Source of the DNA: Nocardiopsis sinuspersici
Lineage (GTDB): Bacteria; Actinomycetota; Actinomycetes; Streptosporangiales; Streptosporangiaceae
Direction: 5' to 3'
DNA: 64,000 nucleotides
NCBI GenBank assembly: GCA_008638415.1
Contig: VWVT01000022.1
Location: forward strand, 30,873 to 94,872
Under the pieces are notes generated by a model. It was not told where the DNA came from, searched no databases, and was given only the letters and a program-made list of their open reading frames with translations. Made by a program: the position numbers and the translations under genes. Shown one piece after another: positions 31,390 through 40,613 of this stretch; the stretch's first letter is position 1, and each line of letters begins with the position of its first letter.

Positions 31390-33783
31390 CTACTCCTCTT
31401 CCCTGACCGTGGGAGTGGAGGCGGGCTGGGCCGGGAACCAGTCCTCGTCGTTCCCCCGGCCGTCGGCCGTTCCGCCGCCGCGGCTCAGGAACACGTTCAC
31501 CGTGGCCCCGTCCGGCAGCCGGGTGCCCGGGTCCGGGTTGACCGCGGCCACCGTTCCCTCCGGCTCGGCGGAGCGGATCCGGGTCCCGGACACGTTCACC
31601 GTGTAGCCGGCGGCCTCCAGGGCGCTCACGGCGGCCCCCTCCGACAGGCCGACCACGTTCGGCACACCGCCCTCGTCACTGGCCGGGTCGGCGTCGCTCT
31701 CCGGCTTCGGGGGCCGGGGGGCCGACGTCGAGCCGAACTGCGCCGGCGGCGACGGGAGCTGCTTGACCTCCAGCCCCTCGTGGGCGCCCTTCATGGTCTC
31801 TCCCCAGATCGGGCCGGGGATCGTCGCCCCGTAGACCACGCCGTAGTAGTCGTCCCCGATGGTGACGCCGCGCAGCGGGTACTGCTGGGGGCCGCGCGGG
31901 TCGCCGACGAAGACCGCGGCCGCCATCTGCGGGGTGAACCCGGCGAACCAGGCCGCCGCCGAACCGTCGGTGGTGCCGGTCTTGCCCGCCGCCGGACGCC
32001 CGATGTGGATGTTGGCCGCGGTGCCGCCGTTGAAGGGCTGGGTCAGCAGGTAGCTGACCCCCTTGGCGACCTCCTCGTCGAGCACCCGCGAGCACTCCGG
32101 CTCGATGTCGATCGTGGTGCCCGACTGCTGGTCCTTGATCTTGGTGATGGCCTGCGGCTCGCAGTAGATCCCGCCCGAGGCGAAGGTCGCGTACGCGTTG
32201 GCCACCCGCAGCGGGGAGACCTCCTCGCTGCCCAGGGTGAAGCTGCTGTTGGCCAGCGTGTTCGGGTTCTCGGTGAACAGCGTGCCGTCCGCGCGCTTGA
32301 GCCCCAGTTTCTCGGCCATCTTCATCACGTCGCAGATGCCCACCCGCTCCTGGAGCTGTGCGAAGTAGGTGTTGGACGACGCCTTGGTCCCGGACACCAT
32401 GTTGTGCGTGGTGCTGGAGTTCGTGTCACCGGCGTTGCTGGGAGACCAGGTGCTCAGGGTGCCGCCGTTGCAGCTGCGCTGCCCGGAGATGGACACGCTG
32501 GACGGGGAGTTGAACGAGGTGCTGTACGGCAGCCCCTCGTTCAGGGCGGCGGCCAGGGTGAAGGCCTTGAACGTCGACCCGGCCTGGAAGCCGTTGCTGC
32601 CGCCGCGGTCGGCGTCGGTGGTGAAGTTGATGGAGGTCTCGCCGAGCTTGCTCTCGTCGGGCCCGTAGTTGCGGCTCTGGGCCATGCCGAGGATGTGGCC
32701 GGTGCCCGGTTGGATGACGAGCTCGGCGCCCACCTTGCGGGACTCGTTCTTGCGGGGCACCCACTTGTCCACGGCCGCCTGCGCGGACTCCTGGGTCTGC
32801 GGGTCGAGCGTGGTGTGGATCTGCAGGCCCGCGGTACGCAGCCAGCGCGCCCGCTCGGTCTCGCTGGGACCGAAGCGCTCGTCCTTCTCGATCTCCTGGA
32901 CCACGTAGTCGCAGAAGAACGGCTGGTCGCTGGGCACGCAGCCGTTGGGCGGCGTGGACAGGTCCAGCTCCATCGGCTCCTTCTTGGCCTCCGCGGCCTC
33001 GGCCTCGGTGATGGCGCCGGTGGCCACCATGCGGTCGAGCACCACGTTGCGCCGGTCGATGGTCTGCTCGGGGTTGAACCGTGGGTTGTACAGGTAGGGG
33101 TAGCGGACCAGCCCCGCGATGGTGGCGGCCTGGTGCAGCTCCAGGTCGCTGGCGGGCACCTGGAAGAAGTGCTGCGCGGCGGACTCGACGCCGTAGGCCC
33201 CGTCGCTGAAGTAGGCGATGTTGAGGTAGCCCTCGAGGATCTTGTCCTTGCTCATCCGCTGTTCCAGGGCCACGGCGTAGCGCAGCTCCCGGATCTTGCG
33301 GGCGATGGTCTCCTCACGGGCCTCGTCCAGCTCCTCCTGGGAGGTGGCGGCCTCGATCTGCACGTTCTTGACGTACTGCTGCGTGATGGAGGAGGCGCCC
33401 TGGGTGTTGCCGTTCATGGTGCGGATGGCGGCGCGGAACGTGCCCGCCACGTCGATGCCGCCGTGCTCGTAGAAGTGGGCGTCCTCGATGGCGAGGATCG
33501 CGTCGATCATGACCGGCGAGACGTCCTCGATATCGACCAGTTCCCGGTTCTGGTCGAAGATCTCGGCGATGACACCGCCCTCGCTGTCATAGATCGTCGA
33601 TCTTTGCGGTGGAGGAGGAGTCTCCAGGTTGCCGGGCATGTTCAGGAAGTTGCTGGCGACGTTACGGGCCGTGATCCCCAGGCCCCCGACCGCGGGAAGG
33701 GCGAGCGCGGCGACGAGGAGACCCGCGATGGCGCCGATGACGACCAGTTGGCTGATTCTTTGAAGCAATGTCCCCTGACCCAC
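31390..33783 (-). CDS. Class A penicillin-binding protein with PASTA domain (PonA2-like)
   Basis: A 797-aa bifunctional peptidoglycan synthase. One N-terminal membrane anchor (LVVIGAIAGLLVAALALPAV) is followed by a GT51 glycosyltransferase (AIEDAHFYEHGGID with Glu100; GASSITQQYVKN), then a transpeptidase with STFK (about residue 402), SSN and KTG (about 599), and one PASTA domain (VPNVVGLSEGAAVSALEAAG, about 706-770). A short acidic tail ends the protein. The domain order and the divergent wblA neighbour match mycobacterial PonA2 (Rv3682) beside whiB4. GTG at 33783 is supported by TAGTCT 6 nt upstream. It acts at the cell membrane in wall synthesis and stress survival. Confidence 0.94.
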   Translation of the reverse strand: MGQGTLLQRISQLVVIGAIAGLLVAALALPAVGGLGITARNVASNFLNMPGNLETPPPPQRSTIYDSEGGVIAEIFDQNRELVDIEDVSPVMIDAILAIEDAHFYEHGGIDVAGTFRAAIRTMNGNTQGASSITQQYVKNVQIEAATSQEELDEAREETIARKIRELRYAVALEQRMSKDKILEGYLNIAYFSDGAYGVESAAQHFFQVPASDLELHQAATIAGLVRYPYLYNPRFNPEQTIDRRNVVLDRMVATGAITEAEAAEAKKEPMELDLSTPPNGCVPSDQPFFCDYVVQEIEKDERFGPSETERARWLRTAGLQIHTTLDPQTQESAQAAVDKWVPRKNESRKVGAELVIQPGTGHILGMAQSRNYGPDESKLGETSINFTTDADRGGSNGFQAGSTFKAFTLAAALNEGLPYSTSFNSPSSVSISGQRSCNGGTLSTWSPSNAGDTNSSTTHNMVSGTKASSNTYFAQLQERVGICDVMKMAEKLGLKRADGTLFTENPNTLANSSFTLGSEEVSPLRVANAYATFASGGIYCEPQAITKIKDQQSGTTIDIEPECSRVLDEEVAKGVSYLLTQPFNGGTAANIHIGRPAAGKTGTTDGSAAAWFAGFTPQMAAAVFVGDPRGPQQYPLRGVTIGDDYYGVVYGATIPGPIWGETMKGAHEGLEVKQLPSPPAQFGSTSAPRPPKPESDADPASDEGGVPNVVGLSEGAAVSALEAAGYTVNVSGTRIRSAEPEGTVAAVNPDPGTRLPDGATVNVFLSRGGGTADGRGNDEDWFPAQPASTPTVREEE

Positions 33784-34209
33784 CCCATCAGACTAAGTGA
33801 CCACGAACGCGCGAAGTGGTGCGATGTGGAACGGACAGTGCGCGAACGCGCAGAAAGACCCGCGTTGTCCCGCGGGCTGTGCCCCCATGCCATCTTTTCA
33901 TGCTTATCGCAGACCAATCGCTACACGGTTCGGTGCTGCGGGGGTCCGTGCGTCCGGCGCGGAGGGCCGTACGGCCCCACGCAATGGCCCGAGCGGGCCA
34001 TATTCGGTTGGACGAAAAGTGGGTCGAGTGGGTTCTGTCGGCGCGGCGCACAGATCCGTAACTTTCTAGGCAACGGGGGTGGACCTCGACGCACCCCACG
34101 CGGCAGCGGGAGCCTACCCGTCCTCCCCGGCCCCTCGGGACAGCGGGAGCCCCGTGTCCCGGGAACCCCGCCGGCGCACACGGGCGGGTGCGCACACAGG
34201 GAGTAGGGC
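33784..34209. other. Divergent control region of the PBP and wblA genes
   Basis: A 426-nt region with no supported frame. It is AT-richer than its surroundings between 33785 and 33930 and contains TAACTT near 34058 as a possible -10 box for a long wblA leader. Confidence 0.45.
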
Positions 34210-34533
34210 ATGTGGACCGACCAGTGGACGACCAGGGCGCTGTGCCGGCGCGGAGACCCTGACGCGCTGTTCGTGCAGGGCGCGGCGCAGCACCGCGCCA
34301 AACTCATCTGCCAGAGGTGTCCGGTACGTACCGAGTGCCTGGCCGACGCCCTCGACAACCGGGTCGAGTTCGGCGTCTGGGGCGGCATGACCGAGCGCGA
34401 GCGGCGCGCGCTGCTGCGCAAGCACCCCGGCGTCGCCAGTTGGGAGCCGCTTCTACAGGAGGCCGACCGCGAGGGCGGGGGCGACCTCGCGAGCTACGCG
34501 GCCGCGTACGCCGACCGCACGTCCGCGGCCTGA
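34210..34533 (+). CDS. wblA: WblA/WhiB4-type iron-sulfur regulator
   Basis: A 107-aa Wbl protein. Four cysteines (LCRRGDP, then CQRC and EC in CQRCPVRTEC) should bind a 4Fe-4S cluster sensitive to oxygen or nitric oxide. FVQGAAQHRAK, ADALDNRVEFGVWGGMTERE and RRALLRKHPGVASW are close to S. coelicolor WblA (SCO3579) and mycobacterial WhiB4 (Rv3681c) as I know them. WblA controls development and antibiotic and stress genes. Synteny with the PonA2-like gene and the ArsA pair supports the name. GGGAG lies before ATG, and the C-terminal 30 residues are acidic and variable. Confidence 0.93.
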   Translation: MWTDQWTTRALCRRGDPDALFVQGAAQHRAKLICQRCPVRTECLADALDNRVEFGVWGGMTERERRALLRKHPGVASWEPLLQEADREGGGDLASYAAAYADRTSAA

Positions 34534-34536
34534 CCC

Positions 34537-34586
34537 GCGAAGGACCCGATCCGTGAAGGAGCCCGACCCGCGAAGGATCCGATCCG
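34537..34586. repeat. Three tandem GAAGGA-CCCGA units
   Basis: Three imperfect 16-17-nt repeats follow directly after the wblA stop codon: gcgaaggacccgatcc, gtgaaggagcccgaccc and gcgaaggatccgatcc. The remaining gap to 34766 holds GC-rich palindromes but no gene. Confidence 0.6.
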
Positions 34587-34766
34587 CGGCGGCCGGCCCC
34601 GGTGACCCGGAGCCGGCGGGCCGGCCGGATACGTCGCCGGCGTGACCGGGGCCCCATCCCCGGATGGTCCTGTACTCACAGCGGGGCGGGGCCGGAGCGC
34701 CGCGGTGCGCTCCGAGTGCGGGACCACGGCCCACGGGGCGGGCCGACGCGCCTTCGCGGACACGGT

Positions 34767-35915
34767 CTAGCGGTCCGGGGGCGCGGAGGCCAGCGCCTCA
34801 CCGATCCCGCGCAGCCCCGCCAGGTCGTGCACGTCCTCGGGCAGGGCGGCCACCTCGACCATGCGCACGCCGCCGTGCGAGGACAGCAGCGCGTCCCGCA
34901 ACCGGTTCTCGCGCTCACGTGTGCGGACCCTCTCCGCGTGCAGCCGCAGCGCGGCCGACGCCAGCGGGTGCGAGCCCGAGCGCTCCAGCGGCTCCGCGGC
35001 CGCCACCGCCTCCCGCGAGCCCACGTCGGCCGCCGGGCCCCCGGGCAGCGGGTGGGTCCGGTTGACCACCAGTCCGGCCAGCGGCATGGCGTCGGTGGCC
35101 AGCCGCTCCACGAAGTAGGACGCCTCGCGCATCGCGTCCGTGTCCGGGACGGCCACCACCACGAACGCCGTCCCCGGTGTCCGCAGCAGCCGGTAGGTGC
35201 GCTCGGCGCGTTCCTGGAACCCGCCGAACACCGTGTCGAACGCCGACACGAAGGAGCGCAGGTCGTCGAGGAGCTGGGCGCCCACGATCCTGCCGATCGT
35301 CGAGGTCACCAGGTTGAACCCGGCGCCGAGCAGGCGGAACGCCCCCGTGCTGGCCGGTGCGCTCAGGAAGCGGATCAGGCGCCCGTCCAGGAACCGGCCC
35401 AGCCTCTTGGGAGCGTCCAGGAAGTCCAGGGCGGACCGGCTGGGCGGGGTGTCCACCACGATCAGGTCCCAGTCCCCCGACTGGCGCAGCTGGCCCAGCT
35501 TCTCCATGGCCATGTACTCCTGCGTGCCCGAGAAGCTCGTGGAGAGGGTCTGGTAGAAGGGGTTGGCCAGGATCTGCCGGGCCCGCTCGGGGGCCGCGTG
35601 CTGCTCCACGACCTCGTCGAAGGTCCGCTTCATGTCGAGCATCATCGCGTGCATGCTGCCCGCGGCCCCCTCGGGCAGCGGCACCGGACGCGGGGTGTTG
35701 TCCAGCGACTCCAGCCCCAGCGACTGGGCCAGCCTCCGCGCCGGGTCCACGGTGATCACCACGGCCTGGCGCCCGCGCTCGGCGGCGCGCAGCCCCAGCG
35801 CGGCGGCGGTGGTGGTCTTGCCGACCCCGCCCGCGCCGCAGCACACGATGATCCGCGTCCCGGGGTCGTCCACGAGCGCGTCCACGTCCAGCCGCTCGTG
35901 TGCCGCGGGGGTCAC
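34767..35915 (-). CDS. ArsA/Get3-like ATPase, second of a pair
   Basis: A 382-aa ATPase of the ArsA/Get3 fold. VCCGAGGVGKTTTAAALG is the P-loop, VITVDPARRLAQSLG the A' region, and LIVVDTPPSRSALDFLDAP the Walker B/switch II. The family sorts tail-anchored proteins or anions, but the actinobacterial pair (Rv3679/Rv3680) has been linked to redox defence, consistent with the wblA neighbour. The start GTG overlaps the upstream stop codon (GTGA), so the pair is translationally coupled. No arsenite-type cysteine triad is visible. Confidence 0.87.
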   Translation of the reverse strand: MTPAAHERLDVDALVDDPGTRIIVCCGAGGVGKTTTAAALGLRAAERGRQAVVITVDPARRLAQSLGLESLDNTPRPVPLPEGAAGSMHAMMLDMKRTFDEVVEQHAAPERARQILANPFYQTLSTSFSGTQEYMAMEKLGQLRQSGDWDLIVVDTPPSRSALDFLDAPKRLGRFLDGRLIRFLSAPASTGAFRLLGAGFNLVTSTIGRIVGAQLLDDLRSFVSAFDTVFGGFQERAERTYRLLRTPGTAFVVVAVPDTDAMREASYFVERLATDAMPLAGLVVNRTHPLPGGPAADVGSREAVAAAEPLERSGSHPLASAALRLHAERVRTRERENRLRDALLSSHGGVRMVEVAALPEDVHDLAGLRGIGEALASAPPDR

Positions 35916-36958
35916 AGGCGCACTCCCTGCTCGGCCAGCCGCCGTGCCAGGACCTCCAGGGCGGCGCGGTCCACACCGCCCTCCAGCAGGGGCAGCTCCA
36001 ACAGCGGACGGCCCAGCTCCTCCAGGTCGGAGCGCACCCGGCGCTCCAGCCGGACCCGCAGTGCGTGCGCCCGCACCTCCCCGGCCAGCGCCGCCGCAAG
36101 TTCCCCGGGGGCCTCGAAGCGCGCCTCCTTCAGCCCGGCGGCGAGCGCGTCCAGGTCGGGGCCCCCGTCCGCGGCGGCGGCCAGGTCGGCCTCGTCCAGC
36201 AGCGGCGGCCGCACCATGTTCACCAGCACCATTCCCAACCTGAGCCCCAGTCCGTGGATCTCGGCGATACCGTCCCGTGTCTCCTGGGCGGGCATCTCCT
36301 CCAGCAGGGACACGAAGTGCACGCGGGTCTGCTCGGAGCGGATGACCTCCATGACCCGGTCCGCGTGGTTGCGGATCGGTCCCACCCGTGCCAGTCCCGC
36401 CACCTCGGAGTTCACGTTGAGGAACCGGGCGATCCGGCCGGTGGGCGGCGCGTCCATCACCACCGCGTCGTAGTGGAAGGGGGCGTCGGACGGAGCGTCG
36501 GAGGGCCTGCGGCGCCGGCCCCGGCGCCGCCGCACCGCCTCGGTGGCCTTGCCGGTGAGCAGGACGTCGCGCAGCCCGGGCGCGATGGTGGTGGCGAAGT
36601 CCACGGCGCCCAGTCTGTTGAGCGCCTGGCCGGCCCGGCGCATCCCGTAGAACATCTCCAGGTACTCCAGCAGCGCGGCCTCGGCGTCGGCCGCCAGCAC
36701 GCACACCGTGCCGCCGCCGGGCACGGAGAGCATCTCCCGCTCCTCGTAGGGCAGCGGCGGGCTGCCGAGGAGGGTGGCGACGCCCTGGCGGCCCTCCACC
36801 TCGACCAGCAGCACCCTCCCGCCGTCGGAGGCCAGCGCCCGCGCCAGCGCCGCGGCCACCGTGGTCTTTCCGGTCCCGCCCTTTCCGGTGACGATGTGCA
36901 GTCGTGCTTTCGCGCGCGCCCCACCCGGAGGCTGCGGTCCGTGCTCGCCCTCGCTCAC
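35912..36958 (-). CDS. ArsA/Get3-like ATPase, first of a pair
   Basis: A 348-aa paralogue of the next gene. HIVTGKGGTGKTTVAAALAR is the P-loop and VMDAPPTGRIARFLNVN the switch II region. An internal basic/Ser-Pro insert (RRRRGRRRRPSDAPSD) interrupts the fold before VMDAPP and is probably a surface loop. GTG at 36958 is supported by TAGACT 7 nt upstream, so the operon probably starts with a leaderless transcript. Two halves encoded by coupled genes suggest a heteromeric complex in place of one fused ArsA. Confidence 0.87.
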   Translation of the reverse strand: MSEGEHGPQPPGGARAKARLHIVTGKGGTGKTTVAAALARALASDGGRVLLVEVEGRQGVATLLGSPPLPYEEREMLSVPGGGTVCVLAADAEAALLEYLEMFYGMRRAGQALNRLGAVDFATTIAPGLRDVLLTGKATEAVRRRRGRRRRPSDAPSDAPFHYDAVVMDAPPTGRIARFLNVNSEVAGLARVGPIRNHADRVMEVIRSEQTRVHFVSLLEEMPAQETRDGIAEIHGLGLRLGMVLVNMVRPPLLDEADLAAAADGGPDLDALAAGLKEARFEAPGELAAALAGEVRAHALRVRLERRVRSDLEELGRPLLELPLLEGGVDRAALEVLARRLAEQGVRL

Positions 36959-37110
36959 TCCAGGCAGTCTATGCGGGCGCCCGGGAGGGGGCCCGGGGAC
37001 CGGTCGGGGTGCGCGGGGGAGGACCGCGGGTGAGTAGGGTTGGCGGCGTTGACGTGCGGCGCCCGGCCCGTCGGGGGCGGGGCGCCGGTGACCGAACAGG
37101 GGTAGGACGC

Positions 37111-37284
37111 ATGAGCAAGTGGGAGTACCAGACCGTGGCGCTGCTGTCGCACGCCACGAAGCAGATCCTGGACAACTGGGGCGCCGACGGCTGGGAGCTC
37201 GTCTCGGTCGTGCCCGCCCCGCTGCCGGAGGGCACCGACCCCCGCAACCAGCAGTACGTGGCGTACATGAAGCGGGAGCTGTGA
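37111..37284 (+). CDS. DUF4177 small protein
   Basis: A 57-aa protein: MSKWEYQTVALLSHATKQIL, then WGADGWELVSVVPAP and the final YVAYMKREL. The EYxTV and GWELVSV elements are the DUF4177 pattern. Function is unknown. AGGGGTAGGA precedes the ATG. It shares one base with the RidA start codon (TGATG), so translation is coupled. A short protein of this kind sits beside RidA in related genomes. Confidence 0.85.
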   Translation: MSKWEYQTVALLSHATKQILDNWGADGWELVSVVPAPLPEGTDPRNQQYVAYMKREL

Positions 37285-37745
37285 TGCCCACTCCCGAGGA
37301 GCGCCTCGCCGAGCTGGGGCTGATCCTGCCCGAGGTGGCGGCGCCGGTGGCCTCCTACACGCCGACGGTGCGCAGCGGCGACCACGTGTACGTGTCCGGC
37401 CAGCTTCCGTTCGTGGACGGCGAGCTGCCCGCCACCGGCAAGGTGGGGGCCGAGGTCGGTCCGGAGGCCGCGCGGGACCTGGCGGCGCTGTGCGCGCTGA
37501 ACGCGATCGCGGCGGTGCGCGCCGAGGTCGGCGAGCTGTCCAACGTGGTCCGGGTGGTGAAGGTCGGCGGCTTCGTGGCCAGCGCCCCCGACTTCACGGG
37601 CCACCCCGGCGTGGTCAACGGCGCCAGCGACCTGCTCGCCCAGGTCTTCGGGGACGCGGGTGTGCACGCCCGCGCCGCCGTGGGAGTGGCCGCCCTGCCG
37701 TTGGACGCCCCGGTCGAGGTTGAGATGATCGTCGAGGTCCGCTGA
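37284..37745 (+). CDS. RidA/YjgF/L-PSP family protein
   Basis: A 153-aa RidA-fold protein of the Rv3678c type. SGDHVYVSGQLPFVDGELP, AIAAVRAEVGELSNVVRVVK and ARAAVGVAALPLDAPVEVEM are the conserved blocks, with the substrate-site Arg in HARAAVG. RidA enzymes deaminate reactive enamines from PLP enzymes; this subgroup is more distant and its substrate is not known. Coupled to DUF4177 by overlapping stop and start codons. Confidence 0.9.
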   Translation: MPTPEERLAELGLILPEVAAPVASYTPTVRSGDHVYVSGQLPFVDGELPATGKVGAEVGPEAARDLAALCALNAIAAVRAEVGELSNVVRVVKVGGFVASAPDFTGHPGVVNGASDLLAQVFGDAGVHARAAVGVAALPLDAPVEVEMIVEVR

Positions 37746-37823
37746 GCGGTTCGCCCCCTTCTGAGTGAATCGCCCCGGGCCGCGGCGCGGCTTCCCGATT
37801 CCGAGACCCAGGAGAGTACGTCG

Positions 37824-38753
37824 ATGCACCACGGCTCAGAGCCCAGTGACGGCGAACGGGGCGGCCCGGGGCGCGGCGGGCGGGACGGAGCCGCGGACGA
37901 CGGCGCCGTCCCGACCCGCCCGGCCGCCACGGTCATGCTCCTGCGGCCCGCGGAGGGTGCGCGGGGCGCGGCGGCCGGCGCGGACCGGAGCGGAGCGGGA
38001 ACGGACGCGTCCATGGAGGTCCTGCTCATGCGCAGGGTGCGCTCCATGGGCTTCGCGCCGGGCGCCTTCGTCTTCCCCGGAGGAGGGGTGGACGAACGCG
38101 ACGCCGACGGCGGCGTGCCCTGGACCGGGCCCTCCCCCGAGGAGTGGGCGCGCACGCTCGGCACCGACGTGCCGATGGCGCGCGCCCTGGTGTGCGCGGC
38201 GGTCCGGGAGACCTTCGAGGAGACCGGCGTGCTCCTGGCCGGCGAGCCCGGAAGCACGGACGAGGAGGCCATCACCCTCGACACGGACACCGAGGAGTGG
38301 GAGCGGGACAGGCTGGGCCTGATCGACCGCTCCCGCGCCTTCACCGAGGTCCTGTCCCGGCGCGGCCTCGTCCTGCGCTCGGAGTGGCTGCGGGCGTGGT
38401 CGCGCTGGATCACCCCGAGGACCGAGCCGCGCCGCTACGACACCTGGTTCTTCGCCGCCGAACTCCCGCCGGGGCAGGTCTCCCGCGACGTGGGCGGCGA
38501 GGCCGACCTGACCCGCTGGACCGACCCGGCCGCGGTCGCCTCCGAGTGGGAGGCGGGCCGGATGCCGATGCTGCCGCCCACGGCGGTGTCCTGCGCCGAA
38601 CTCGCGGACTGCCGGACCCTGCGGGGCGTCCGGGAGGCGCGACGGGATATCGTCCCCATTGAACCGGTCATCCGCGAGGTCGACGGCCGACTCCGCGTCG
38701 TCGCGCCGAACGGGGTCGACTACCCTCTGCCGAAACCCGGCGCGGCCCCCTGA
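37824..38753 (+). CDS. NUDIX hydrolase, NUDT19-like with split box
   Basis: A 309-aa NUDIX protein. GAFVFPGGGVDERDAD is the first half of the box and AAVRETFEETGVLL the second; about 35 residues separate them, an insertion seen in NUDT19-like CoA diphosphatases. A disordered Gly/Ala-rich leader of about 40 residues precedes the domain. The downstream part (RWITPRTEPRRYDTWFFAAE) also fits that subgroup. CAGGAG lies before the ATG. Located between RidA and the MBL gene, in the Rv3677-like neighbourhood. Confidence 0.85.
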   Translation: MHHGSEPSDGERGGPGRGGRDGAADDGAVPTRPAATVMLLRPAEGARGAAAGADRSGAGTDASMEVLLMRRVRSMGFAPGAFVFPGGGVDERDADGGVPWTGPSPEEWARTLGTDVPMARALVCAAVRETFEETGVLLAGEPGSTDEEAITLDTDTEEWERDRLGLIDRSRAFTEVLSRRGLVLRSEWLRAWSRWITPRTEPRRYDTWFFAAELPPGQVSRDVGGEADLTRWTDPAAVASEWEAGRMPMLPPTAVSCAELADCRTLRGVREARRDIVPIEPVIREVDGRLRVVAPNGVDYPLPKPGAAP

Positions 38754-38833
38754 GGCGCTCCGTGCCACGGCGCGGACCGTTCGTGCGGGTTCCCGACCCC
38801 GGCCGTCCGGTCCGGCGAGCGAAGCGAGGTGCG

Positions 38834-39640
38834 ATGAGGATCGACGGTTCCGGGACACTGCGCGCCAGTTGCGTGCTGTGCCCCAATCCCGGCCCGATGA
38901 CGCTGGAGGGCACCAACACCTGGATCCTGCGGGAGCCGGGCGCGCGCGGGGTCGTGGTCGTCGATCCCGGCCCCCACGACGAGCGCCACCTGGAACGGGT
39001 GGCGCGCACCGTGCAGGAGCAGGGGGCCCAGGTCCTGATGACCGTGGTGACCCACCGCCACCCCGACCACGGCGAGGGCGCCCGGTACTTCTCGGAGCTG
39101 ACCGGCGCACCGGTGCACGCGGTCGACCCGGCGGTCCGGATCAGTGGCCGCGGCCTGTCCGACGGCGAGGTCCTGGAGGCCGACGGCCTGGAGGTGCGGG
39201 TGATCGCCACCCCGGGGCACACCGAGGACTCCGTGTGCCTGATGGTGGAGGCGGACAACACCCTGCTGACCGGTGACACGGTCCTGGGGCGCGGCACGAC
39301 GGTGATCGACGGCGACGACGGGCTGGGCCCCTACATGGACTCGCTGTACCGGCTGCGCGACATCGTGCGCGAGCACGACGTGCGCACCCTGCTGCCCGGG
39401 CACGGGCCGATCCTCACGTCCCCGGCGGCGGTGCTGGACTCCTACGTCGACCACCGCGAGTCGCGCCTGCGCCAGGTCCTGGACGCGGTGGGCGCGGGAG
39501 CGACCGGGGTCGAGGAGATCGCCGACCGGGTCTACCCCGACGTCGCCGAGCAGATCCGGTTCGCGGCGGTCTCGTCGGTGCGCGCCCAACTGCGCTACCT
39601 GTCCTCGCGCGGCGAGCTCCCCGAGGGCGTCGAGGTCTGA
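38834..39640 (+). CDS. Metallo-beta-lactamase-fold hydrolase (Rv3677c-like)
   Basis: A 268-aa MBL-fold protein. THRHPDHGEGA is the HxHxDH metal motif, TPGHTEDSVCL the next histidine, LLTGDTVLG the Asp bridge and LPGHGPIL the last ligand. The family includes LACTB2-like endoribonucleases and thioesterases, and a C-terminal winged-helix-like segment (VEEIADRVYPDVAEQIRFAA) agrees with LACTB2. Zn-dependent hydrolase activity is expected; the substrate is not known. ATG at 38834 follows GCGAGG. Confidence 0.9.
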   Translation: MRIDGSGTLRASCVLCPNPGPMTLEGTNTWILREPGARGVVVVDPGPHDERHLERVARTVQEQGAQVLMTVVTHRHPDHGEGARYFSELTGAPVHAVDPAVRISGRGLSDGEVLEADGLEVRVIATPGHTEDSVCLMVEADNTLLTGDTVLGRGTTVIDGDDGLGPYMDSLYRLRDIVREHDVRTLLPGHGPILTSPAAVLDSYVDHRESRLRQVLDAVGAGATGVEEIADRVYPDVAEQIRFAAVSSVRAQLRYLSSRGELPEGVEV

Positions 39641-39658
39641 CGGCTCGAAGCCGGCCGG

Positions 39659-39684
39659 CGCGACCGTGGGGCCCCGCGGTCGCG
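39659..39684. terminator. Terminator after the MBL gene
   Basis: 8-bp stem cgcgaccg / cggtcgcg with a GC-rich 10-nt loop, 19 nt past the MBL stop codon. Confidence 0.65.
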
Positions 39685-39806
39685 TCCGTGGGGCCTTGGG
39701 CGCCCGTGCGCACGGGACCGCCCCGGCCCGGGCGCGTCGGCCGCCTGTCGTGCCGGTGGGAGCCGGCCGCCCCGGATCCCGCCCGGGGGCACGGGACCCC
39801 GGACAG

Positions 39807-39850
39807 CGCTGTGGCCGCCCACCCCCGAGGGGAGGGGCGGCCACACAGCG
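39807..39850. terminator. Terminator after crp
   Basis: A 14-bp stem (cgctgtggccgccc and its complement with a 2-nt AC bulge) enclosing a GC-rich loop; it lies 48 nt past the crp stop codon on the minus strand. Confidence 0.75.
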
Positions 39851-39897
39851 TTCAGGCCGGGGACGTCCTGGCGTGGGTGCCCTGGCGTGCGCGCTCC

Positions 39898-40581
39898 CTA
39901 GCGGGCGCGGCGCCGCATCCGCTCGACGTCGAGCAGGACGACGGCCTTGGCCTCGATCCGCAGCCAGCCGCGCAGCGCGAACTCGGCGAGGGCCTTGTTG
40001 ACCGTCTCCCGGGAGGCGCCGACCAGCTGGGCGAGCTCCTCCTGGGTGAGGTCGTGGTGGACGTGCAGGCCGTCCTCGCCCTCCTTGCCGAACTTGTCGG
40101 CCAGCTCCAGCAGGGCCTTGGCGACACGGCCCGGGACGTCGGTGAAGACCAGGTCGGCCATCACGTCGTTGGTCCGGCGCAGACGCGCGGCCAGTGCCTT
40201 GAGCAGTTGCAGCGACACCTGCGGACGGCTGGACAGGAACGGGCGCAGGTCGTCGTGGCCCAGTCCGGCGAGCACGGAGTCGGTGACCGCCACGGCGCTC
40301 GCGGTGCGCGGGCGCGGGTCGAACAGGGACAGTTCCCCGAACATCTCACTGGGGCCGAGCACCCCGAGCAGGTTCTCGCGGCCGTCCACGGCCGTGCGGG
40401 TCAGCTTCACCTTCCCGCTGAGGATGACGTACAGGCGGTCGCCCTCGTCACCCTCGTTGAACAGGGTCTGGCCGCGACCGAGACGCACCTCGTTCACCGA
40501 GGTACGGAGCGCGGCCGTGTCCTCCTCGTCCAGAGCCTCGAACAGAGGGGCCTTCCGCAGCACCTCGTTGATCTCGTCCAC
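39898..40581 (-). CDS. crp: Crp/Fnr-family cAMP receptor protein
   Basis: A 227-aa regulator. The cyclic-nucleotide domain has LFNEGDEGDRLYVILSGKVK, MFGELSLFDPRPRTASAVA with the cAMP-phosphate Arg, and the hinge helix LLKALAARLRRTNDVMADLV. The winged helix has LTQEELAQLVGASRETVNKA as recognition helix. It is close to S. coelicolor Crp (SCO3571) and Rv3676. Two adjacent GTG codons (40584, 40581) are possible; the second leaves a better 7-nt spacing to AGGAGG. A Crp-like palindrome sits about 33 nt upstream, suggesting autoregulation. Confidence 0.93.
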   Translation of the reverse strand: MDEINEVLRKAPLFEALDEEDTAALRTSVNEVRLGRGQTLFNEGDEGDRLYVILSGKVKLTRTAVDGRENLLGVLGPSEMFGELSLFDPRPRTASAVAVTDSVLAGLGHDDLRPFLSSRPQVSLQLLKALAARLRRTNDVMADLVFTDVPGRVAKALLELADKFGKEGEDGLHVHHDLTQEELAQLVGASRETVNKALAEFALRGWLRIEAKAVVLLDVERMRRRAR

Positions 40582-40613
40582 CACACGTCCTCCTAAAACC
40601 TGACCGCCAACAG

